Made by a program: the position numbers and the translations under genes
In this document: positions 1 to 5,911 of the stretch, in pieces
Layout of the letters: each line of letters opens with the position of its first letter
Numbering within the stretch: the stretch's first letter is position 1
The notes under the pieces: model-generated
Databases searched by the model: none
What the model was told of the DNA's origin: nothing
Seen by the model: the letters and a program-made list of their open reading frames with translations, nothing else
From: Flavobacterium psychrophilum
Lineage (GTDB): Bacteria > Bacteroidota > Bacteroidia > Flavobacteriales > Flavobacteriaceae
NCBI GenBank assembly: GCA_945907225.1
Contig: CAMDSN010000109.1
Location: forward strand, 1 to 5,911
Direction of reading: 5' to 3'
DNA: 5,911 nucleotides

Positions 1-1268
1 GTTTCATCAGTTCTAACTGTTGCGTTATCTGTATTTGTATCCTTTATGTTTGCAATATTTTCATCTAGATTTGATGAAAAATTTCCGTCAATTGTTAATT
101 TGTGACCTTCTTTTTTAAATTTCTTTGTAAAATTTGTTGTGAATTCAATATTAGAACTTGTGCTATTTTCAAGATTAATTCTATTTCTAGTGTAATCATA
201 ATTGAATCCAACATCGTAATATTTTTGTAATACATTATCTATATTAGTTCCATAACTATCTCTATAGTTCACAATGTTCGTCCAAGTTGTTGTTTCATTA
301 AACATCCAATCTATTCCGAATGTCCCATTATAGGCTTTACTCATTCTTTGATTATCACGAGTTTCATTCATAAAATCTCGTGTAGTATTATCATTAGGAT
401 TTAAATATCTGGAATTAGTAATTGCATTTCCTGGATTATTTCTATAATTTAATCCCTGTGTTGTGAATATATTGAAATGTTTTGTTTTGTAATTAATTGT
501 CCCAGTTAAGCCATAGGTTTCTGGATAAGCAGTATTTGCAATAAAAGAACCATTGAAGCCCTGGTTTTTACCTTTTTTAAGAATAATATTTAATAAACCG
601 CCACCACCTTCTGCATCATAACGCGCTGATGGATTAGTAATTACTTCAACCCTATCAATAGCATCAGCTGGAATGAGTCGCAATGCTTCAGCTATATTTA
701 TTGCGTTTGAAGGCCTCCCGTCAATTAATACTTTAACATTTTCATTTCCACGTAGGCTTATATTTCCCTCTATGTCTACGGTTACAGATGGAATATTATC
801 TAAAATATCACTTACTGTACCTCCTTTAACCATTAAATCCTTTCCAACATTATATACTTTCTTATCTAGTTTTATCTCAACGGTTGTTCGTTCTGCTCTA
901 ATAGTTACTTCTTCCAATTGGTTAAAATCTTCTTCTAAGTTTATTGTGCCAAAATTAGTGTTTGTTAAAATTTCTCTCTGATTAATTATAAAGGGTTTAA
1001 AAGAAATAAACTCAAACAAAATGTCATAAATTCCTGGCTCAATTTCTATTGAAAAATCGCCATTACTGTCAGAAATCCCACCAAATATTTGCTTAGGATT
1101 TGTGCTATTTTTAAAAGTAACTGTGGCATATTCAAGAGGAGTTTTATTATTTTTTTCAATTATTTTTCCTGAAATAATAATTTTACTCGTGACTGATTTT
1201 TGTTGGCTGTAGTATATTGACGGAGTTAGTATAATTAAAGTTAACAGAAAGCCAAATAAGTTTTTCAT
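1..1268 (-). CDS. TonB-dependent-receptor-like outer membrane beta-barrel protein (N-terminal part)
   Basis: The frame is open for 422 codons from the ATG at 1268 to the window edge, so the C-terminal barrel is missing. Residues 1-22 are a Sec signal peptide (MKN, then a hydrophobic stretch ending near SQQ). Residues about 30-115 resemble a carboxypeptidase-regulatory-like beta-sandwich (SGKIIE, PLEYATV, SDSNGDFSIEI), closed by QLEEVTI at 117-123. Residues about 130-233 match a TonB plug domain: a SDILDNIPSVTVD segment, SLRGNENVKVLIDGRPS, and NPSARYDAEGGGGLLNI from residue 212. After that come alternating polar/aromatic strands typical of the outer-membrane barrel (OMP_b-brl_3 type). Such proteins sit in the outer membrane and, when TonB-coupled, import siderophores, glycans or peptides; no substrate can be read from the sequence. 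No classical TonB box was recognised. There is no SusD-like partner in the visible neighbourhood, but the downstream side lies outside the window. The gene diverges from the CPBP protease gene. Confidence 0.9.
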   Translation of the reverse strand, partial: MKNLFGFLLTLIILTPSIYYSQQKSVTSKIIISGKIIEKNNKTPLEYATVTFKNSTNPKQIFGGISDSNGDFSIEIEPGIYDILFEFISFKPFIINQREILTNTNFGTINLEEDFNQLEEVTIRAERTTVEIKLDKKVYNVGKDLMVKGGTVSDILDNIPSVTVDIEGNISLRGNENVKVLIDGRPSNAINIAEALRLIPADAIDRVEVITNPSARYDAEGGGGLLNIILKKGKNQGFNGSFIANTAYPETYGLTGTINYKTKHFNIFTTQGLNYRNNPGNAITNSRYLNPNDNTTRDFMNETRDNQRMSKAYNGTFGIDWMFNETTTWTNIVNYRDSYGTNIDNVLQKYYDVGFNYDYTRNRINLENSTSSNIEFTTNFTKKFKKEGHKLTIDGNFSSNLDENIANIKDTNTDNATVRTDE

Positions 1269-1289
1269 GTGAATTTTTCAAATTGACTG

Positions 1290-1297
1290 CAAATTTA
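1290..1297 (-). promoter_or_regulatory. Candidate Bacteroidota -7 promoter element for the receptor gene
   Basis: Read on the minus strand the bases are TAAATTTG, an exact match to the TAnnTTTG element used by the primary sigma factor of Bacteroidota. It lies 21 bases before the ATG at 1268, which would give a leader of roughly 15 bases. No clear TTG (-33 element) is seen at the expected distance upstream, so the assignment rests on one element in AT-rich DNA. Confidence 0.4.
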
Positions 1298-1367
1298 CAT
1301 TTTACTTTTACATGACTGTTTAAATTTAAATTAATTTTAGCTGTAGGGTTAATGTTTTAAAAACTAA

Positions 1368-1397
1368 TTGTAATTGTTGAAAAATGACTTAAATTGT
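1368..1397 (+). promoter_or_regulatory. Weak promoter candidate for the CPBP-menE unit
   Basis: A TTG at 1368-1370 is followed after 19 bases by TAAATTGT at 1390-1397. The spacing fits the Bacteroidota TTG/TAnnTTTG arrangement, but the last two bases of the -7 element do not match. Transcription would start near 1403 and give a leader of about 15 bases before the ATG at 1418, which also argues against the upstream TTG start at 1394. The rest of the 1269-1417 divergent region shows only AT-rich sequence, with no clear operator palindrome. Confidence 0.25.
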
Positions 1398-1417
1398 GCT
1401 CTTTAATTATCAACTAT

Positions 1418-2326
1418 ATGAAATTTATAGAACAGTTACCTAAGCCAAACCAATCTAGACTATTATTATATTTACCGTTTCCATTACTTGTTTTATTTAT
1501 TATTGTTTCTAACGCTTTAATTCCCTCACAAGACTTGGATGTTAATCAATTTATTAAAGACCAAATTGAGCGTAAAGGGTCGAATCAGTTTTTAGTTGAA
1601 AATTTAATTCCGTTTGTTATTTTTTTGTTTTTACTGCTAATTTGGGTAAAATTCGGACACAAGCAAACCATCATTTCATTAACAACTGCTAGAAAAAAAA
1701 TAGATTGGAATCGTATTTTTTTTTCTTTTTCTATTTGGGGACTTTTTACTTTAGTAACTGTTTTAATTGGGCATTTCCTTCATCCTCAATTTTTTGTTTT
1801 GAATTTCAATCCCATTCCGTTTTTAATTTTATTTTGTATTTCTGTAGTTTTTATTCCTATACAAACTAGTTGTGAAGAGTATTTTTTTAGGGGGTATTTG
1901 ATGCAGGGAATTGGTTTAGTTACAAAACGAAGAATTTACCCCTTTTTAATCACTGCATTTATGTTTGGTATTATACATATAGGCAATCCAGAGGTAGAAA
2001 AAATGGGAGGGATAATTATGATTTATTATATTGGAACAGGCATCTTTTTAGGGATTTTAACTCTAATGGATGATGGACTCGAATTAGCTTTGGGATTTCA
2101 TGCAGCAAACAACTTAATTGGGGCTTTGCTATTAACCTCGGATTGGTCTGCTTTTCAAACAGATTCAATTTTTATAGCCAAATCAGCCCCATCGGTAGTT
2201 TTTGATGTTTTATTTCCGGTATTTATTTTTTTTCCTATATTAATTTTCATTTTCAGTAAAAAATATAAATGGTCTAATTGGAAAGAAAAACTTACTGGTA
2301 AAATTTATTTTGTTGAAACCCACTAA
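1418..2326 (+). CDS. CPBP-family intramembrane metalloprotease (CAAX protease-like)
   Basis: A 302-residue, very hydrophobic inner-membrane protein with about eight predicted membrane segments (roughly residues 17-35, 61-78, 99-121, 130-149, 172-190, 198-217, 224-240 and 258-279). The three conserved motifs of the CPBP (Rce1/Abi) family are intact: EEYFFR (E153, E154, R158), FGIIH (F183, H187) and HAANN (H228, N232). This makes it a likely active glutamate-dependent intramembrane protease, though its substrate is unknown. In eukaryotes the Rce1 relatives cleave prenylated CAAX proteins; bacterial members act in diverse roles such as bacteriocin immunity. I chose the ATG at 1418 (MKFIEQLPK) over a TTG at 1394, because the longer start would overlap the likely promoter and adds only eight residues. 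It has no Shine-Dalgarno sequence, which is normal for this phylum. Its stop lies 9 bases before menE, so the two are almost certainly co-transcribed. Confidence 0.88.
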   Translation: MKFIEQLPKPNQSRLLLYLPFPLLVLFIIVSNALIPSQDLDVNQFIKDQIERKGSNQFLVENLIPFVIFLFLLLIWVKFGHKQTIISLTTARKKIDWNRIFFSFSIWGLFTLVTVLIGHFLHPQFFVLNFNPIPFLILFCISVVFIPIQTSCEEYFFRGYLMQGIGLVTKRRIYPFLITAFMFGIIHIGNPEVEKMGGIIMIYYIGTGIFLGILTLMDDGLELALGFHAANNLIGALLLTSDWSAFQTDSIFIAKSAPSVVFDVLFPVFIFFPILIFIFSKKYKWSNWKEKLTGKIYFVETH

Positions 2327-2335
2327 CCAGATATT

Positions 2336-3385
2336 ATGAAACTGAGTAACAAGCCTACTTATAAAAATGTACATAATCAATTTAAGTTAAACGGATTTCA
2401 TCTCGATAAAGACGATTTATGTAGAGTAGCATATAGTTTTATAAAGGAAGGCGAGCCTTTTGAGAAGCCTGTTGGCAATTTTATTTTGGATTGGTTTGAT
2501 GATGCAACCCATATTAAAATTGAAACATCGGGAACAACAGGGGAGCCAAAAACGATAACAATAGCGAAACAAGCAATGGTTGATTCAGCCCTGGCTTCAG
2601 GTGATTTTTTTGAATTAAAGCCAGGTGATAAAGTTTTACATTGCTTGCCTGTTAAATTTATTGCCGGAAAAATGATGCTTGTAAGGGCATTTATTCTTGG
2701 TTTTGATTTGGTATTTGTTTCGCCTAATTCGCATCCATTATTAAATAACGACATTGATTTTGATTTTGCTGCAATGGTTCCGCTTCAAGCTCAAAATTCA
2801 ATTGCAGCGTTAAAATATGTCAAAAAAATAATTATTGGGGGTGCTTCAATAAATGATGAATTAAAAAGACAATTATTAAAAACACCAACCCTTGTTTTTG
2901 AGACCTATGGAATGACTGAAACCATTTCGCATATTGCTGCCAAAAAATTAAGTGAAAAGGCTTTTACCGTCTTACCCAATATTATAATAACAGTAGACAA
3001 TAGAAATTGTTTAATTATTTCTGCACCAAGAATAGGAACTCAACCAATTAAAACAAATGATATTGTAACTTTGGTCAATGAAAATCAGTTTATCTTTTTG
3101 GGGAGAATAGATACTGTAATAAATAGTGGTGGTATTAAGTTATTTCCTGAGCAAATTGAAAAAAAAATAGCAAGTAAAATTGACTCCCCGTTTTTTATTA
3201 CTTCCAAACTTGATAAGGAATTTGGTGAAAGAGTAGTTTTAGTTATTGAAGGACCTGAAAAAGCAATTGACAATTCGATATTTGTTGATTTAGAAAAATA
3301 TGAAGTACCAAAAGAAATTGTTTTTGTGACTCAGTTTAAACTAACACCAACAGGAAAAATAATTAGGAAAAATACTTTTATTTAA
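2336..3385 (+). CDS. menE: o-succinylbenzoate-CoA ligase (MenE), short AMP-binding enzyme
   Basis: A 349-residue cytosolic adenylate-forming (ANL superfamily) enzyme. MenE converts o-succinylbenzoate, ATP and CoA to o-succinylbenzoyl-CoA, AMP and pyrophosphate in menaquinone synthesis. Visible motifs in order are the phosphate-binding loop TSGTTGEPK (64-72), YGMTET (191-196) for adenine/Mg-ATP contacts, FLGRIDTVINSGGIK (254-268) with the hinge Asp259, and LTPTGKIIRK (336-345) with the invariant catalytic Lys341. All core residues are present, so it should be active. The phosphate loop lies only 64 residues from the N-terminus, so the protein lacks about 100 residues of the N-terminal subdomain found in MenE enzymes of 450-490 residues; short versions are, to my knowledge, usual in Bacteroidota. 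The MenE call rests on size and overall resemblance. Another small acyl-CoA ligase cannot be excluded, as no menA, B, C, D or F is in view. It is the second gene of a unit with the CPBP protease. Confidence 0.8.
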   Translation: MKLSNKPTYKNVHNQFKLNGFHLDKDDLCRVAYSFIKEGEPFEKPVGNFILDWFDDATHIKIETSGTTGEPKTITIAKQAMVDSALASGDFFELKPGDKVLHCLPVKFIAGKMMLVRAFILGFDLVFVSPNSHPLLNNDIDFDFAAMVPLQAQNSIAALKYVKKIIIGGASINDELKRQLLKTPTLVFETYGMTETISHIAAKKLSEKAFTVLPNIIITVDNRNCLIISAPRIGTQPIKTNDIVTLVNENQFIFLGRIDTVINSGGIKLFPEQIEKKIASKIDSPFFITSKLDKEFGERVVLVIEGPEKAIDNSIFVDLEKYEVPKEIVFVTQFKLTPTGKIIRKNTFI

Positions 3386-3408
3386 TTCAAACTGATTTTA
3401 ATAAAAGT
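3374..3408. terminator. AT-rich inverted repeat between convergent genes, possible terminator
   Basis: ACTTTTATT at 3374-3382 is perfectly repeated in inverse as AATAAAAGT at 3400-3408, with a 17-base loop. The left arm covers the last codons of menE and runs up to its TAA stop (3383-3385); the right arm ends just before the stop of the M1 peptidase gene on the other strand (3410-3412). Read on the minus strand the hairpin is followed by ATTTTT, as in an intrinsic terminator; on the plus strand no T-run follows. The stem has only two G-C pairs, so stability is low and chance occurrence in AT-rich DNA is possible. Confidence 0.3.
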
Positions 3409-3409
3409 T

Positions 3410-5032
3410 CTAAAGCCAATTGGAGTCTATATAGAAATCGTTTTTACACACTTTTATTTCTTTAGAGGATTTTACATTAAAATTTGCTTTAGTCCAACTT
3501 TGGGTAGGGTATAACCTTTTTTTACTTCCGTTTAAAGTAATATCTACAGGCATGTTAAATTTTGGCTCATCAACATTCCATCTATAATGTAAAATTCCAT
3601 TTATTTGTTTAAAATTGAGAATTGGGATTTTTGGGTGTCTTAAATACTGATTAAAAATTGGGGTGAGGTCTAGACCTGTCTCAAAATTAAAAAAATTAAT
3701 AGTGGTCTCGGTATCTATAATTTTGTGTCGATAGGTTTCAGTATATTTTAAAAGTATGTAAGCCCATTTAGATTCGTCTTGAATTATATGTCTTATTGTA
3801 TTTATGAGGAGTGCACCTTTTGAATACATATCGCTCGAACCTTCATTGTTAACGCCATAAAAACCTATTATTGGTTGATCATTTTCTATTCTATTTTTTA
3901 ATCCGTTTACATATTCTTGTCCTTTTTCATATCCGTAAAGACATTCTACAAAAACGCATTCAGTATAAGTAGTAAATCCTTCATGCAACCACATATCAGC
4001 TATATCCTTAGAAGTTATACTATTTCCAAACCATTCATGCCCACTTTCATGTATGATTATATAATCGAAACGCAATCCCAAGCCGGTCTCCGACAAGTCA
4101 CTCCCTAGGTAGCCATTTAGGTACTGATTTCCATAGGCAACTGCACTTTGATGTTCCATTCCTAAATAGGGAGTTTCTATTAATTTGTAACCATCATTAA
4201 TAAAAGGGTATGGGCCAAATTTGCTTTGAAAACAGTCCATCATTGGAATTACATCTTTAAAATGAGTTTTGGCTTTATGCTCATTTTCGCGTAAAACATA
4301 ATAATCTAAATCAACATCTTTATAATTTTCATGGATGTGAATATAATCGGCTATATTTAATGTGATTGCATATGTATTAATTGGACTTTTTACTTCCCAG
4401 TCCCAACGAGTATATCCATTCTTTAGATTTTCATTTCCAATGAGTCTGCCATTAGATACATTTATTAAACCATCTGGAACCGCCACTTTTATAGTAGCGC
4501 CAAAATCGGGTTCATCACTTTGGGAGTCTTTTACGGGATACCATAATGATGCACCGGTACCTTGACAAGCTACGCCAATCCAAGGTTTATTATTACTATC
4601 TTTTTTAAAAACAAATCCGCCGTCCCATGGTGCGTTTTTGGCAATAATTGGCTTCCCTGAATAGTAAAATTTTAAACTTTGCTCTGATTTTGACTCTAAC
4701 TCGATAGGAAAATCAATAAAAACCGCATTAAACTCTCTTTTGTAACTTAGTCTATTCTTTTTGTAAATGATAGAATCAATATTCATGTTTTGAAATAAAT
4801 CTAACTGAATCTTACTAGTGTTTTCAAGAATTTCAAATTGGATTTCGTTGTATCCTACAATTGATTTCTCTTCAGGATTTACTTTTATATTGAGTTCATA
4901 ATGTTTTACATCAAAACAAATTCTCGCATTGTTAAAACCTCCCTGTAATGAATCTTTTCGTGTGAAATTATTTTGAGAAAAGAGCATACTACTGCAACAC
5001 AGAATAAAAATGGATAGAAGGTTACTTTTCAT
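3410..5032 (-). CDS. Secreted M1-family zinc metallopeptidase (aminopeptidase-like)
   Basis: A complete 540-residue protein. Residues 1-20 form a Sec signal peptide (MKSN, hydrophobic core, FSQ before the likely cleavage site). The cysteines at 12-13 are not in a proper lipobox, so a lipoprotein is unlikely. An N-terminal beta-rich domain (about 37-235) leads into the thermolysin-like catalytic domain. This has the zinc site HESGH (328-332) and second glutamate in WLHEGF (E351), spaced as HExxH-x18-E, so H328, H332 and E351 bind zinc and E329 is the general base. Y403 in DMYSKGA fits the transition-state tyrosine. The substrate-anchoring motif, usually GxMEN, reads GMEHQ at 291-295. The large C-terminal helical domain of PepN/ERAP enzymes is absent, and no type IX secretion C-terminal domain is seen, so a periplasmic or envelope location is likely. 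Such enzymes trim N-terminal residues from peptides. The gene starts 60 bases after the carboxylase stop on the same strand, with no obvious promoter or hairpin between, so read-through is possible. Confidence 0.92.
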   Translation of the reverse strand: MKSNLLSIFILCCSSMLFSQNNFTRKDSLQGGFNNARICFDVKHYELNIKVNPEEKSIVGYNEIQFEILENTSKIQLDLFQNMNIDSIIYKKNRLSYKREFNAVFIDFPIELESKSEQSLKFYYSGKPIIAKNAPWDGGFVFKKDSNNKPWIGVACQGTGASLWYPVKDSQSDEPDFGATIKVAVPDGLINVSNGRLIGNENLKNGYTRWDWEVKSPINTYAITLNIADYIHIHENYKDVDLDYYVLRENEHKAKTHFKDVIPMMDCFQSKFGPYPFINDGYKLIETPYLGMEHQSAVAYGNQYLNGYLGSDLSETGLGLRFDYIIIHESGHEWFGNSITSKDIADMWLHEGFTTYTECVFVECLYGYEKGQEYVNGLKNRIENDQPIIGFYGVNNEGSSDMYSKGALLINTIRHIIQDESKWAYILLKYTETYRHKIIDTETTINFFNFETGLDLTPIFNQYLRHPKIPILNFKQINGILHYRWNVDEPKFNMPVDITLNGSKKRLYPTQSWTKANFNVKSSKEIKVCKNDFYIDSNWL

Positions 5033-5092
5033 AAAGTTAATTTATTTGTGTTGTCTTCCTGAGTGTATATAAAAAAGGCCTAAAAAATGATA

Positions 5093-5911
5093 TTACACCT
5101 GAATCACACCCAAATTAAACTTCTTTTCAATAGGCGAGTGGTTGGCTGCTTCAATTCCCATCGATATCCATGTGCGGGTTTCTAAGGGATCAATAATGGC
5201 ATCGGTCCATAATCGTGCTGCTGCATAATAAGGTGAAACTTGTGCATCATAACGCGCTTTGATTTTATCGAATAATTCTTGTTCTACTTTTTCGTCTACC
5301 GTTTCGCCTTTGGCTTTTAAAGACGAAGCTTCTATTTGCGCCAATACTTTTGCAGCTTGTGTTCCGCCCATAACAGCCAATTCAGCACTTGGCCAAGCAA
5401 ATATTAACCTTGGATCATAAGCTTTCCCACACATGGCATAATTTCCTGCTCCGTATGAATTGCCAACAATCACAGTGAATTTAGGCACAACCGAATTGGA
5501 AACGGCATTCACCATTTTGGCACCATCTTTAATAATTCCACCATGTTCACTTTTAGAACCAACCATAAATCCGGTAACGTCTTGCACAAATACTAATGGA
5601 ATTTTCTTTTGATTGCAATTGGCAATAAATCGTGTGGCTTTATCCCCAGAATCAGAATAAATTACACCACCAAACTGGATTTCACCTTTTTTGGTTTTGG
5701 AAACCGTTCTTTGATTGGCTATAATTCCAACGGCCCAACCATCAATTCTGGCGTAACAAGTGATGATAGATTTTCCGTAATCAGGTTTGTACATATCCAT
5801 TTCGGAATTATCAACTAACCTTTTAATAATTTCTAACATATCATACTGATCACTCCTAGATTTTGGTATAATACCGTAAATATCTTCCTCTTTTAAAGCA
5901 GGTTTTTGGGT
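5093..5911 (-). CDS. Acyl-CoA carboxylase beta (carboxyltransferase) subunit, C-terminal 272 residues
   Basis: The frame is open from the right window edge to the TAA at 5093-5095. The ATG at 5839 is internal: 24 conserved residues precede it (including EDIYGIIPKSRSDQYD), and the family is about 540 residues long, so the start lies beyond the window. The fragment is the C-terminal crotonase-fold carboxyltransferase domain that moves the carboxyl group from carboxybiotin to an acyl-CoA in the cytosol. Key motifs in fragment numbering are QDVTGFMVG (110-118), GGIIKDGAKMV (124-134), GNSYGAGNYAMCG (150-162) and WPSAELAVMGG (173-183), with the glycine-rich segments forming the oxyanion holes. GFMVG followed by GAKMV resembles methylcrotonyl-CoA carboxylase beta more than propionyl-CoA carboxylase beta. 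The true acyl-CoA substrate is not certain. The biotin carboxylase/BCCP partner is not visible. This stretch is richer in G+C than the neighbouring genes by eye, as expected for a conserved, highly expressed enzyme. Confidence 0.92.
   Translation of the reverse strand, partial: TQKPALKEEDIYGIIPKSRSDQYDMLEIIKRLVDNSEMDMYKPDYGKSIITCYARIDGWAVGIIANQRTVSKTKKGEIQFGGVIYSDSGDKATRFIANCNQKKIPLVFVQDVTGFMVGSKSEHGGIIKDGAKMVNAVSNSVVPKFTVIVGNSYGAGNYAMCGKAYDPRLIFAWPSAELAVMGGTQAAKVLAQIEASSLKAKGETVDEKVEQELFDKIKARYDAQVSPYYAAARLWTDAIIDPLETRTWISMGIEAANHSPIEKKFNLGVIQV

Noticed and set aside
673..981. Open frame of 102 codons on the plus strand
   Set aside because: It lies opposite the plug-domain region of the receptor, whose frame has clear family motifs; its own translation is low-complexity and resembles nothing.
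1394..1417. TTG start giving eight extra residues on the CPBP protease
   Set aside because: An ATG at 1418 gives a normal N-terminus, and the extra codons fall over the candidate promoter/leader.
2398..2754. Open frame of 118 codons on the minus strand inside menE
   Set aside because: It is antisense to the conserved phosphate-loop region of menE and shows no domain or start context of its own.
4985..5000. Lipoprotein signal at the paired cysteines of the M1 peptidase
   Set aside because: The residue before each cysteine is Leu or Cys, not the small residue required in a lipobox; an ordinary signal peptide fits better.
5070..5090. T-runs around AGGCCT after the carboxylase stop, considered as an intrinsic terminator
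   Set aside because: Both flanks are T-runs on the same strand, so they do not pair; only the six-base AGGCCT is palindromic, too short for a hairpin.
5839..5841. ATG at 5839 as the start of the carboxylase gene
   Set aside because: Conserved family sequence continues in frame upstream to the window edge and the protein would be half the family length.

Overview
The window is AT-rich DNA that looks like a member of the Bacteroidota, most likely Flavobacteriia. The signs are an outer-membrane receptor of the carboxypeptidase-regulatory-like/plug type, a shortened MenE-type AMP-binding enzyme, a secreted M1 peptidase with the GMEHQ variant motif, start codons without Shine-Dalgarno sequences, and a TAnnTTTG promoter element. 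Five protein genes fill almost all of it, two of them cut by the window edges. I saw no RNA gene, CRISPR array, insertion sequence or phage gene.

Left part (1-1268, minus strand): the first 422 codons of a TonB-dependent-receptor-like outer-membrane protein, with signal peptide, regulatory-like domain, plug and the start of the barrel. It is divergent from the next gene across a 149-base region (1269-1417) that carries promoter candidates for both directions.

Middle (1418-3385, plus strand): a two-gene unit. An eight-segment CPBP-family intramembrane protease with all catalytic motifs is followed after 9 bases by a compact o-succinylbenzoate-CoA ligase (MenE) of menaquinone synthesis. No other men gene is in the window. 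MenE converges with the next gene, with only 24 bases between the stop codons and an AT-rich inverted repeat over the junction.

Right part (3410-5911, minus strand): the C-terminal half of an acyl-CoA carboxylase beta subunit (methylcrotonyl-CoA carboxylase-like), followed 60 bases downstream by a complete secreted M1-family zinc aminopeptidase. The two may be co-transcribed, but their functions are not clearly linked.

Overall this is mostly housekeeping and envelope content. I found no convincing evidence of a new system. The points most worth a second look are the CPBP protease-MenE pairing, the reduced MenE architecture, and the active-site variant of the M1 peptidase.
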